A stretch of 30,422 nt of DNA, from assembly GCA_013115135.1 (NCBI GenBank), contig JABANP010000590.1:1-30422 (forward strand), read 5' to 3'. The DNA comes from Perkinsus olseni (Eukaryota; Perkinsozoa; Perkinsida; Perkinsidae). Made by a program: the position numbers and the translations under genes. The notes below the pieces were generated by a model, which saw nothing but the letters and a program-made list of their open reading frames with translations, was not told the DNA's origin and did no database searches. Positions 19,625 to 28,272 of the stretch are shown in pieces (the stretch's first letter is position 1; every line of letters begins with the position of its first letter).

Positions 19625-19633
19625 CTGCTACCA
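19625..19633 (-). other. Primer-binding site of the gag-only element
   Basis: Three nt after the 5' LTR the minus strand reads TGGTAGCAG, complementary to a tRNA 3' end of CTGCTACCA, as in eukaryotic initiator tRNA-Met. The following CTCC departs from the animal initiator tRNA. Confidence 0.75.
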
Positions 19634-19636
19634 GAA

Positions 19637-19902
19637 TGTTGTGCCGGTGACTGGGCAACGCAACTAGTAGCAGGGCTTCGGTGGATAGCGTAGTCGAACT
19701 TCACAACAAGGGCAGACCTTCGCAGAAGTGCAGCCAAGTGGGAAGAATCAAACAAAGAACTCACTTCTTGAGTAGTTCACCGCTATGTAACACGCACTTA
19801 AGCGTAGCGCGATCGAATGCTGGCGCAATAATCGAAGGGCGAACTACAAGTGGTCAGACGATAACGATTACAAGGGCAAGCGCGCAGGGCACGAACCCCA
19901 CA
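19637..19902 (-). repeat. 5' LTR of the gag-only element
   Basis: 266 bp, with no difference from the 17440-17705 copy found. It should carry the promoter for the minus-strand transcript. No clear TATA box could be assigned. Confidence 0.95.
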
Positions 19903-19970
19903 CAATATAACTTCCTTCGCTCCGTCATTGCACCCAGCGCGCGGCCCAAAAATGCGACTCAGCAAGCATG

Positions 19971-20225
19971 GTGTACGAGTCGTGCTCGTGTACGAGTTGT
20001 CAGTGTATGAGATTCACGTGTACGAACTTTAAGTGTACGACTTACTACATGAACGAGTATTATATGTACGAGTATCATGGGTACGAGGATTACGTGTACG
20101 AGTCTCAAGTGTACGAAATGACGATGTATGAATCCGATGAGTGAACGAGTATTCAGTGTACGAGCCGTGTACGAAGCGAAAGTGTACGAGTTTTCGGTGT
20201 ACGAATCGTAATACACCCCTCTAGA
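19971..20225 (-). repeat. Right arm: 15-bp tandem subrepeats, inverted
   Basis: About 16 units of 15 bp, plus strand GTGTACGAGTNNNNN (for example GTGTACGAGTTGTCA), the reverse complement of the left-arm consensus. A few units have 1-2 bp indels that shift the phase. Confidence 0.9.
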
Positions 20226-22510
20226 ATCCTCCTTATACCTCTCTCGGCTACTTCCCCTACTCGATTTCTCGCCTCTTCGTCGCTCCCCCTTCGTTCGCTC
20301 ACTCGCTCGTTCGCTCGTTCGCTCGCTCGTTCGCTCCTTCCTTTAAATTCTTTCCGGCCACTCCTATCCTTAGGTGGCCAATCCTTTAATCCATCCCTCC
20401 TTCCCCCATCCCGTTGCCCGCGTTGCTTACTTTGATCCTTATCCGATCCATCCAAGGACACATAATCCTTTTCTTTCTCCACTGCATCCTTATCTCCCGG
20501 ATCTTGGGCGGACTCTCTTGGGGGGTCTTGAACGGATGCGGTACCTGTGCGTCCCTTTTCCTTACTTACTTCTTTATCGTAACAACTTGAGGAAGATCCT
20601 CCAGTATGGTTGAGCCTTGCATCATTTAATTCTTCAAGTAGTAATGGTGCAGTCTCTTGCATTCCTCGACCAACAGAGGTCGACGAATTAGGTAGGTCGC
20701 CCTCACGGATAGCCTTACCAATCGATAACATATAACAGCATACTGAGCTAGTAGTAGGGATTACTGTAGTGGTAGCAGTATTACTCGCAGCCATACCAAT
20801 GGTACAAGGTGTGCCCTTCACAGCGGCACCATAATCGTGACCAACATCCACTCTCCCCATGACACCAACAGAACCACCAACACCACCATACCCACCATAC
20901 AGGGGATTGTTGTCCATAGAAGGCATTACCCATCGATCCTCTCCAATCCCCACCATACGGACACGTTCCCTTCCAGAACTTGATGGGGGTGATATCATTA
21001 CCCTGTCGAGGTTCCCTACGATACCAATATCAGCTCGAAAGTCATATGGTACCTCTAATGATACCATGCCTCGAGTGTGGCCCGCGTGCTCTCCCAATAG
21101 GCCCTCTTGGTTACCCAAGGAAGATACACCCGCCGTAGTAACCTCCCGGCGGTCCCTAGTCCTCGAAGTCCAGAGGACTCGAGAGTCGCCGGTGGATAAG
21201 ACATTACAGGGATCTCGTTGATGAGAACGGCCACAACAAACCAATCCTTCAGTCAACGTCCCTCTATCCGATATACCGTCACAACTCCCCAAAATCATAG
21301 GGTAAGTAGGACCGTAACCAGAACCATAGGTAATGGTCGCCTGGCCATCCTCCAGGCGTGCTAGTTCCGAAACAGTGCCGGTGTTACTGATAATGTGGCT
21401 ACCTCCGATAGGGTCGTCCAAGTGGGGGCCCACTCTCAGGAGCCCATAATGTCGCACAGGGACCAATGGCACACACCCTATAACGTCGGCCGAGTATCCT
21501 TCTGGCAACACCCATAGTGGACCTTGAGCACTCAACGCATGCAACGATTCCCTAACTGACCTTCCCGTAGACGATACGTCTCCATCAAATCTAAGAAGAC
21601 CCTCGCTACGAGGTCCCTGTTGCCTCACAATTCTCCCTTGTACAACAGGGCCAGCTCCTTCCTCACCTAATCTGGCAGTGAGCGGTGTGCTGGGCGCCCT
21701 ACCATCACCTAATCTGGCAGTGACAATAGGACAGATCCGCGCCTCCCCAGATCTATGAAAGACGTCAGACCTTACCCGTTCCTCACCGAATCTGGGCAAG
21801 GAGTGGGTGTGTTGATGACCACTGCGACAATCAGCGTCAGGGATCACCCTGAATGCCAAGCCTTCGGAGCAGACGGTACCCTTGTGAGTTGATGGCAACA
21901 TGCATGGGCATGTGCATGGGCTCTCCCTCGGGTGCCTCCGAACTCTCCAGGACCGTAGACATACCATCCTGAATATCCTGACATTCTGGACCCTCTAGTA
22001 GCTCCTTAAGCATGATGCCAAACCGCGGTAACCATACATAAGGGCGCTCGTCAGCAGTCATGGGGGTAGTTCCTAATTCCATTCTCCCACGAATAGATAC
22101 ACTTTGCGTATCCTCGCTTTGTACATCCGTTCCTCCATAAGGAGATTCCATGGTAATATTCCCTATGGTGTGTAGGGTCGAAGATGTTCCTTGAGGGGTA
22201 CTCAAATCACTAGCCATACCCTTAAGACCAACCCCCTCACAATCCATACTCCTTTGGTCGATCCCAGGGTCTTCACCCCTCTGAGAACTTATCCCGGTAG
22301 AATGTGCGCGGCGGCGGTTATACTTAACCAAAGGCGTAGGTAGTTTCCCAGTAGGCGTAGGTAACCGCTGCGTATAGTGACTGGGATCACTCTCAACTCT
22401 CCCTAAGATCTTGGAACGAACCGAACGACTAGCACGTTCCTTGACCTTTTGTAGCACTATGTGCTCGGTGCGCCGATGGAGGCTCCGGGTTCGATCCCGA
22501 GCCTTGGCAT
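20226..22510 (-). pseudogene. BEL-1 gag, long N-terminal part
   Basis: Two overlapping minus frames (22457-21837 and 21967-20153, +1 to each other) form about 760 codons with a frameshift in 21837-21967. The GTG at 22457 is not a good start. An ATG at 22510 (ATGCCAAG) matches the ATGCCACG start of the related gag at 1316, but needs another frameshift to reach the shared KVKER..SRS segment. The middle is poorly structured: glycine-rich (YGGYGGVGGSVGVMG), with repeated RLGE/RFGEE motifs. The C-terminal ~150 residues are highly charged (K/E/R/S). The frame is cut by the foldback element after GIRR. I see no catalytic domain. It is an exceptionally long extension for a gag. Several indels make this copy inactive. 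Confidence 0.65.
20290..20338. repeat. TTCGCTCG-type microsatellite within gag
   Basis: About 48 bp of imperfect alternating TTCG and CTCG tetramers, coding a Ser-Glu-Arg-Ala/Asn stretch on the minus strand. This is the most likely place for the indel that puts the two halves of the BEL-1 gag out of frame. Confidence 0.8.
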
Positions 22511-22585
22511 TATTATTGTATTTTCTTTGATTATTGTGACGGGCTGTCTATTATGATTCTTAAGTGATTCACTCAGCCTAACACA
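22511..22585. other. 75-bp AT-rich spacer between divergent gag genes
   Basis: It separates the minus-strand BEL-1 gag start (22510) from the plus-strand gag ATG (22586). There is no room for an LTR and no primer-binding site (TGG start) that I can assign to either element. It contains TATTATTGTATTTTC and TTGATTATTGTG. Confidence 0.6.
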
Positions 22586-24436
22586 ATGACGCTAGTGGAG
22601 AGTAGGTTCCTCCATTACGATAACTATGAGTTTGCAGGTTTATTTTCCTCCTCTGGTTGTGTTCCAATGAGTAATCAAGGAGATAACAGCCCTTCCACTA
22701 ATAAGAAGACGTACAAGGATGCCGTCCTCCAAGATGATGCACCGTCCGGCACTGGAGTCGTTATGAGCCCTAATACTGCTGCTTCCCCTATGCTCGAGGT
22801 TTATCCTAGTCTGGAGCCTCTGTTGGCTATTACGGATGGTAGTAAGGGTCCTTCGCTTGAACCCGGTGAGGCTTCGGCTTCTGTTGTTTCTGAACCTTCG
22901 TGGTTTAAGGAATGGTATGCTACTTATTATACTTCTAAGGATTGGTCAAATCCTGACTGTACCCCTGATTTTTTTGTTGGTAAGACCTTTGATGGCTCCG
23001 ACGCTCTCCTCAATGAGTTTAATGATGTCTTCTTTGAAACCGTTAAGAAGGTTTTGGGCGTTGATGGTACTAATCCTTGGCTTGTGGCTAATCCCCTTCC
23101 ACCCCATGAATCGTGTTCCTGGTCGTCCTCATCTTCCTCTTCGAAGAAATGGGATCATGGTTGTGATGTGGTGGCTTTCTGCAAGGACTGGTCCTTGAAG
23201 CCTTATGAAGGGATTCCTTCTACTTCTCAAGGTGAGTATTGGTGGTCGCAAGTTTCTGCTAAACTTAATACTGCTCAAGCAAAGTGTCCTCACCCAGCTC
23301 TCATATTGGCTACTCTGGTTTATTTGGTACCTTCCTCACTGACTAAGGAGTTACGGGATAAGTGGTTGGTTCTTATATCCAATTCTTCAGAACCCTCTGG
23401 CTCTGTTATTACTAAGTGGGTCCCTTATGTTGGAACGTCCGAATATCAGGTGGATTCTTGGTCTGAGGAGAAGCAACGTAAATGGACTTTGGATAGGAAG
23501 CTATTCACTGACTATATGAAGGAGTCATGCCGTAATCTGAGTATTATGCTGAGTAAGAGGTTTGTTGTCCCAGAAGCAGATTTGTTGGCGTCTAAGATAT
23601 CTGAATATTTGAATATGAAATGGACTACTATTAAATTTGGAGTTGTTAGATTTAATGATATTGTTATGATGGAGAGCCAAGTTTTTATGACCTTAGCCAA
23701 GCTATATAAGGGAGATATTTATGAGATTCTTTCTTATGCGTCAAGGTTGAAGGTTATGATGGAGCTTATTTATCATCCTTTGGAAGTTATGATCACTGAT
23801 GATAGTTTAATTTCGGTTAGACAAATGCTTTATGAAGCTATGTCTTTCTCATATATGGTTTATGGACAGACTGACTATCCGAAGGAGCCTAAGCTAGTTT
23901 TCCAGCAGTTACTTACTATTCTGAACAAGGTGGACTATGGTGTATCGTTATGTACTTATGACTATTTTTCTGCCAAGTTCTACGAGGCCGAGAAAGCGTT
24001 CAAGAACTCTAAGAAGGACGATTACCAGAAGCCTAACTTTAAGAAGAACAAGGGTAACAAGGGCAAGAATGCTTATGTTAAGAAGGTTAATGAAGTCTAT
24101 GATAATGTTAGTATCAAGAGGGCTGATGGATCATTACAAAAGATTCGTGGTACTTATGACACTGGTTCTAATATATCGTTGGTTAGACGCTCTATTGTTG
24201 ACCAAGTCAAAGAGTGCCCGCCGATTACGATTAAGGGTATTAAGGACTGCGTCTCCAAGGAGAAGGCAACTATATCCGCTTGCCCTGAGGGCAATCCGGA
24301 GGAGGTTTTTACTTTCGAGGCTTATGTGGTCCCTGATGATACCTTTAGAGATGACTGTGAATTAATATTGGCTCGTCAGATATCTATTGACAGTCAGGGT
24401 TTTTGCAAGGCATTTGTGAAAGTACCAGCGAAGTAG
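22586..24436 (+). CDS. Gypsy-type gag and aspartic protease (plus-strand element)
   Basis: 616 aa from a good ATG. Residues 1-110 are low-complexity and acidic/Ser-rich. Residues about 110-470 are a helical capsid-like region (W-rich start, then KLFTDYMKES, FNDIVMMESQVF, YEILSYASRL). Residues 470-500 are Lys-rich (KKNKGNKGK) and probably replace zinc knuckles, which are absent. The protease follows: GTYDTGSNISLV with D525, and a second-strand element near CELILARQ. The protease is short and may need the downstream frame. It ends 36 nt after the start of the pol frame, which lies in -1, with a slippery heptamer in the overlap. No damage is visible. Upstream there is no LTR. Confidence 0.85.
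   Translation: MTLVESRFLHYDNYEFAGLFSSSGCVPMSNQGDNSPSTNKKTYKDAVLQDDAPSGTGVVMSPNTAASPMLEVYPSLEPLLAITDGSKGPSLEPGEASASVVSEPSWFKEWYATYYTSKDWSNPDCTPDFFVGKTFDGSDALLNEFNDVFFETVKKVLGVDGTNPWLVANPLPPHESCSWSSSSSSSKKWDHGCDVVAFCKDWSLKPYEGIPSTSQGEYWWSQVSAKLNTAQAKCPHPALILATLVYLVPSSLTKELRDKWLVLISNSSEPSGSVITKWVPYVGTSEYQVDSWSEEKQRKWTLDRKLFTDYMKESCRNLSIMLSKRFVVPEADLLASKISEYLNMKWTTIKFGVVRFNDIVMMESQVFMTLAKLYKGDIYEILSYASRLKVMMELIYHPLEVMITDDSLISVRQMLYEAMSFSYMVYGQTDYPKEPKLVFQQLLTILNKVDYGVSLCTYDYFSAKFYEAEKAFKNSKKDDYQKPNFKKNKGNKGKNAYVKKVNEVYDNVSIKRADGSLQKIRGTYDTGSNISLVRRSIVDQVKECPPITIKGIKDCVSKEKATISACPEGNPEEVFTFEAYVVPDDTFRDDCELILARQISIDSQGFCKAFVKVPAK
24397..24403 (+). promoter_or_regulatory. Probable -1 ribosomal frameshift site GGGTTTT
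   Basis: In the gag frame the codons are CAG GGT TTT TGC, so G GGT TTT fits the X XXY YYZ slippery rule. A -1 slip enters the pol frame at 24403. The pol frame is only open after a TGA at 24388-24390, so the usable window is about 24391-24436 and the heptamer falls inside it. An 8-bp perfect hairpin (24455-24462 with 24470-24477) lies 51 nt downstream, further than the usual spacing. Confidence 0.7.
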
Positions 24437-26460
24437 AATCTGAGGTTGAAGCCGACTCTTTGCTATCCCCAAAGAGTAAAGCTGAACTTTCTTCTTCTTC
24501 CTCCTCTTCTTCCTCTTATTCTCATATGACAACATTTGGTGGTGGCCCTCTATCTAATGTATTATTTTCTAAGCCTCAAAAACGTAATCGAAGAGGCCAA
24601 AGAGCAAGAAGGGCTAGACGACGTCTACGGAGTCAATTCCAACGAGCTACTTATGCTTCTTTCTATAATCCTATTATCTTACAGCCTTCATCTAATGAAG
24701 GTTTATCTAATCAATTTTCCAAGAAGGATTGGCAACATCCTTCTGAGCGAGACCGGTTACCTCCCTCTTCTACGGCACCTCAGCCTTCCCTTGTGGATGG
24801 TTCGCCTTATCATATGGTTGGATCTGCTCAATCCCGATTGGATGGTCAACACCGGTCAACCCCCTCTTCTTTGGCGTCACAGCCTGTCTATATGGAAGGT
24901 TCACGCCTCTCTCCACTTGAGTCTGGACGACAAGGTTTTAAGGAACAGCCTTGGTCACCCTCATCTCCTACGACATTACAGCCTTCTGCTATTGAAGGTT
25001 TGTCTAACTATCAGCCTCAGCCTGCATCGCGAGGTTTAACTGATCAACCTTTGCCGTCTTCCTCGTCTATGAAGTCTCAGCCCCCTGATCAACCTTTGCC
25101 GTCTTCCTCTTCTATGACGCCTCAGCCCCTATGTGATGAAGGGTTACGTTGTCATACTCAGGATATTGACAAGCAAGGTCGTGAAGAGCAGCCTCTGCTG
25201 CCCTCCCCTTCAACTTTGTCACAGCCTTCACTTAATGAAGGTTCACAACAAGACCCTGATGGCCCTTGTCCTTCTTTGTCTCCCTCGACGATTCGAGAAG
25301 CTTTGGACTCTAAGAAAAAATCGCTATCGTTGTCCTCTAGCCCAATGGATGAGTATGATGACTTCGATTTGACTAAGTCTGAGCTTCATCTACTAGGCCC
25401 TAGTAAGGATGAAGTTAAACGACAACGATGTTTTCGGGTTATCGACGAGAAGATGATCCAGAATCATGAGTCCTTGGCTGACCTTTTCACGGAAGAAAAG
25501 ATCATTTCTATCACTAAGAAGCTTTTGGACAAGGTCTCTAAAGGCCCTGGTATTACTATTCCTTATACTGATGGTATGGTTGCTAAAGTTCGCCGACTAC
25601 ATCCTGATGAACGACGAGATACTTCTCTTCAAGATTTCGCAGTAGAGATCCATTTTAATGAGAAGACCCTCAAGCAGGTTAAGAGCGAGATTAACAACAA
25701 CCCCCAAAAGAAGAAGGAGTTTAATCGACTTCAACAACAGCAAGCTCGAGGATATGACTATTCCAAGAAGCTTATTCGTGAGTTGGCCCCCGAATTCAAG
25801 GAGCAAATGGATCTTGAGATTGACCAATTCCTACAACTAGGCTATTGGGAACCAGTATCCAAAGAAGAGTTGGCTAATATTGATAAGTCGAAGGTTATTA
25901 TATCGAGACCCTTGGTCCAAGGATCCCATAAAACTACCCGGTGTAGATTGGTATCCGACGCCCGGTATGTTAACTTCTTTACCCCTAAAGCTGGTCGGAC
26001 TAAAGAAGACCCCTTCTGGATGACTAGTCTGGCACGGTCAAGATACCAAAAAGGCCATGAGGTCTGGTTTCTAGACTTGAAGAAGGCCTTCTACCGAATC
26101 CGTCAAGGAGGGAAGCGAGTGTCCTACCTGAAGTTTAATGGTTTATTTTACAAGAGTTCGAGAATTATATTTGGGGTCCAACATGGACCCTCTTCATTAT
26201 ATGCGGCGACCTTATTGATGGAGCAACTGGCTTATGCGGTTTTCGACATCATCATGGAGCTGCAAGACGAGGAGTCGGTATTATATAATTTCCGCTTTGA
26301 AGATAAACCAGTTCACAGAGATGATATTGAGATCACGTTGGCCTACTTCTTCGATGACTTTATGATAAGCGGTCCCCCTTTACTTGTTGAAATCTTCAAG
26401 CGGTTATTGGGAGTCGGAGTTACCCTAATCGGTTTCGAATTCCCCCCCCAGATAAGATGA
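24403..26460 (+). CDS. Gypsy-type pol, RT part, with long Ser/Pro linker
   Basis: The nominal start is TTG and coincides with the frameshift entry, so no separate initiation is implied. Residues 1-90: poly-Ser and a very basic patch (RNRRGQRARRARRRLR). Residues 94-290: Pro/Ser-rich repeats with QP...EG motifs. Residues 320-480: helical linker. RT: SRPLVQGSHKTTRCRLVSDAR (about 500-520), catalytic Asp558 in WFLDLKKAFYRIR, GVQHGPSSLY (591-600), FFDD at 649-652. The frame stops at 26460, just after an 8-C run (26442-26449). The continuation (GSMWSLTQDL...) is in the -1 frame at 26457 on. One base missing in the C run would explain the break. RT catalytic residues look intact. Confidence 0.85.
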   Translation: MQGICESTSEVESEVEADSLLSPKSKAELSSSSSSSSSYSHMTTFGGGPLSNVLFSKPQKRNRRGQRARRARRRLRSQFQRATYASFYNPIILQPSSNEGLSNQFSKKDWQHPSERDRLPPSSTAPQPSLVDGSPYHMVGSAQSRLDGQHRSTPSSLASQPVYMEGSRLSPLESGRQGFKEQPWSPSSPTTLQPSAIEGLSNYQPQPASRGLTDQPLPSSSSMKSQPPDQPLPSSSSMTPQPLCDEGLRCHTQDIDKQGREEQPLLPSPSTLSQPSLNEGSQQDPDGPCPSLSPSTIREALDSKKKSLSLSSSPMDEYDDFDLTKSELHLLGPSKDEVKRQRCFRVIDEKMIQNHESLADLFTEEKIISITKKLLDKVSKGPGITIPYTDGMVAKVRRLHPDERRDTSLQDFAVEIHFNEKTLKQVKSEINNNPQKKKEFNRLQQQQARGYDYSKKLIRELAPEFKEQMDLEIDQFLQLGYWEPVSKEELANIDKSKVIISRPLVQGSHKTTRCRLVSDARYVNFFTPKAGRTKEDPFWMTSLARSRYQKGHEVWFLDLKKAFYRIRQGGKRVSYLKFNGLFYKSSRIIFGVQHGPSSLYAATLLMEQLAYAVFDIIMELQDEESVLYNFRFEDKPVHRDDIEITLAYFFDDFMISGPPLLVEIFKRLLGVGVTLIGFEFPPQIR
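24682..25250 (+). repeat. 99-bp (33-residue) coding repeats in the pol linker
   Basis: QP dipeptides occur at residues 94, 127, 160, 193 and 226, then 241 and 274 of the pol frame, so the spacing is exactly 33 residues apart from an extra 15-residue direct duplication (DQPLPSSSSMKSQPP / DQPLPSSSSMTPQPL). Each unit has the form QPS..EG(L/S), about 18 variable residues, then (Q/E)xP..PSS. The DNA copies are diverged, so selection has kept the pattern or the expansion is old. Confidence 0.8.
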
Positions 26461-28175
26461 GTATGGTGGAGGTCGACAAGCCGGAGCGACATTTGGGTTC
26501 TATGTGGTCCCTTACTCAAGATCTATCTCTTCGTATCGACTGTATAAACCCAGAGGATGTCCCGGCTACAGAGATTCTACCATTAACTAAAAGAAGAGTC
26601 TTCCAACACACGGGCAGGCTTCATGAGACTACCCGAGAACATGGTGTCACCGACTACATCAAGAACGCTCTCATGATGTGGGCTGGTGTAGTTGGTCTTC
26701 CTACTGATAAGAAGTCTTGGAATAAGAAACTACAGGTTTCTAGATCTCAATTGGAGCGGTATAAAGAACTGCTCGATACTGGTCTTACTTATCTGAGAGA
26801 GTGTAAAGGTCACTATTCTATTGAAGACAGACGCCAAATTGTTGGTTTCTCTGACTCCTCAAAGGAAGGATGTGCCTTTGCATTGTTTGCCTGTCATGAA
26901 CTTCATCAAGGACCTGATGCTATTGATATGACGGGCCGTATTACACTTCAAGAAGGTACTTATGTGTTCAAGGAACACAAGTCTGAATGGAATTGGCACA
27001 CCAACAGGAAGGAGTTCTATGGCCTAGTCATTCTCTGTGAACGCATCCTTTTCTGGTGTGATCAACTTCATCCCTTACACCAACAGCATTATGGTCCCTA
27101 TCAGATCACTATATTTACTGATAGTGATGTCTCGAGAGCATGGGCACAACAAGGCTTTGGTAATAAATTTTTGGCTCGCCTTGGCAAAACTGACCAGAAT
27201 GGTGTGGCCAAGCTGGTAACCCAACTCGATGATATCAAGCACAAGTTGAAGACCAGAGGGTTCTCTATAAGTTTTGAACACATACATGCCCAACTTAATG
27301 GGGTAGCCGATTTTCTCTCACGCCTGCCTGAGAAGATGAAGATGCCTGAGCCTATTGTTACTATGGTTGCCAATGACAATGCCCCAGTCTCTGAGACTGA
27401 TGATCAGATGGACCTACCTTTGGATGATCAATTATCTAATAATTGGATAAGCGACTACGTGGTTCGGTCTATCGATGATGATCTGTCAGAAGAAGATGGT
27501 GATGACTCTGAAGCTGAAGGTTCTATTCTTAATGAGGACGAGTCCATTCATGAAGGACCTATCCCTATTGAGAAGTCAGAGCTTCGTCTTTTTTTGAAGC
27601 TTACGGAAGAACAATTCCGAGAACAACTTGGTCCTCTTCAACGAGAGTCTGCGGACATCCTCTACAAGGTCCCGGTGAAGGAATTATTCGCTTATCTTGA
27701 TGGCGAGACGAGAGGTGGCTCGTTTATCTTCTCCCACTATGAGGATTGTGAGAAGTTGTGCTCTCTGCATAGGCGCTGTGGTCTTGATGAACAACAACGA
27801 CTGGTCATCCTGGTTAATCACCGAGATTCGCTAGCTAAGGTCTACGTTCCCTCGGGTAAGGCCAGGTCCTACCTCTTCTTTAAGAATCATCATCATCCTC
27901 TTTTTGCGGCCCATATTGGTGGTCAGCGGTGCTACGAGAACATTAAGCAGAAGTATTTTTTTGGCCGAATATGGCTAGAGACATTCGTCGCCTTGTGCAA
28001 GGATGTTCCTCTTGCCAAAAGAGTAAATGTACCACTTTGGCCCCTTCGGCGCGTATACGTTCAGTTCGTTTGGAACCGCCTCAACGGTTTCAACGGCTGC
28101 AGATGGATTTCTTTGCATATAGAGAAGAGTCTGATAATGTGCCTGATCTGGTTCATGGTAAGGAGTCAGCCTTGA
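26451..28175 (+). pseudogene. Gypsy-type RNase H and integrase start
   Basis: Frame after the C-run break (ATG at 26457 inside the joined sequence). RT thumb/connection: KPERHLGSMWSLTQDL. RNase H: D133 (FSDSSKEG), E186 (TNRKEFYG), D222 (FTDSD), D285 (GVADFLSRLPEK). An acidic linker (about 310-360) is followed by an integrase zinc finger beginning HHHPLFAAH. At a 7-T run (27956-27962) the reading frame goes wrong: the CxxC half of the finger and the first catalytic Asp are in the frame starting near 27963. The residues after about 500 of this frame are therefore out-of-frame. RNase H catalytic residues are all present. Confidence 0.8.
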
Positions 28176-28260
28176 CTATATCTTACTTTGTTAGTATTAT
28201 TGATTGTGGTACTAAACTGGCAGCTTTGTATCCGGCTTCTAGGCAAGACCTTCTAGGCGG
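27963..28260 (+). pseudogene. Gypsy-type integrase, truncated after the first catalytic Asp
   Basis: The -1 frame after the T7 run reads MARDIRRLVQGCSSCQKSK (second half of the zinc finger), then LQMDFFAY with the first catalytic Asp, then YFVSIIDCGTKLAALYPA, the usual next strand. It then breaks off at about 28243-28260, where a BEL-like pol in the opposite orientation begins. The second Asp, the Glu, the C-terminal domain, polypurine tract and 3' LTR are all missing. Confidence 0.8.
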
Positions 28261-28272
28261 ATGCAAGACCTT
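28243..28272. repeat. 10-bp microhomology at a tail-to-tail junction
   Basis: GCAAGACCTT occurs at 28243-28252, in or at the end of the plus-strand integrase, and again at 28263-28272, inside the minus-strand BEL-2 integrase zinc finger. Ten bp lie between. It marks where two unrelated truncated integrase genes meet. Confidence 0.8.

Larger units (their letters stand above)
17440..19902 (-). mobile_element. Complete gag-only (nonautonomous) LTR retrotransposon
   Basis: 2463 bp bounded by direct LTRs that I read as identical base for base over 266 bp, starting TG and ending CA. It is flanked by the 4-mer CAAT at 17436-17439 and 19903-19906 (ACAAT, 5 bp, if the last LTR base is counted). In minus orientation the order is LTR, primer-binding site, gag, about 1 kb noncoding, polypurine tract, LTR. 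There is no protease, RT or integrase, so it must be mobilised by another element. Identical LTRs mean recent insertion. It sits inside the core of the foldback-like element. Confidence 0.95.
16966..20225. mobile_element. Foldback-like inverted-repeat transposon nested in BEL-1 gag
   Basis: The two ends are inverted copies. Left outer 30 bp start TCTAGAAGGGATGCTCATGT; the right outer 30 bp read from the other strand start TCTAGAGGGGTGTATTACGA; 22 of 30 positions agree, both ending TTCGTACACC. Both arms consist of degenerate 15-bp subrepeats. The direct 6-mer ATCCTC flanks the element at 16960-16965 and 20226-20231 and looks like a target-site duplication. Without the nested LTR element it would be about 793 bp (left arm ~310, core ~228, right arm ~255). 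No transposase is encoded, so it would be nonautonomous. Long subrepeat arms recall Drosophila foldback elements, but the 6-bp duplication differs from their usual 9 bp. Confidence 0.75.

Noticed and set aside
17484..20010. 78- and 109-codon ORFs beginning in each LTR
   Set aside because: They share the same LTR sequence and diverge only at the LTR edge, so they are LTR sequence read through by chance.
16966..20225. Array of short repeats with regular spacing considered as a CRISPR array
   Set aside because: Units are contiguous 15-mers with no spacers, two arms are inverted, and the context is eukaryotic.
22481..22503. T-arm-like hairpin with a B-box match (GGTTCGATCCC), suggesting a tRNA gene or SINE
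   Set aside because: The stem has a bulged base, the loop is 6 nt rather than 7, no acceptor stem or convincing A box is present, and the sequence lies just inside the likely BEL-1 gag start.
23512..27379. Minus-strand ORFs of 60-92 aa under the plus-strand element
   Set aside because: They are antisense shadows of the gag-pol frames.
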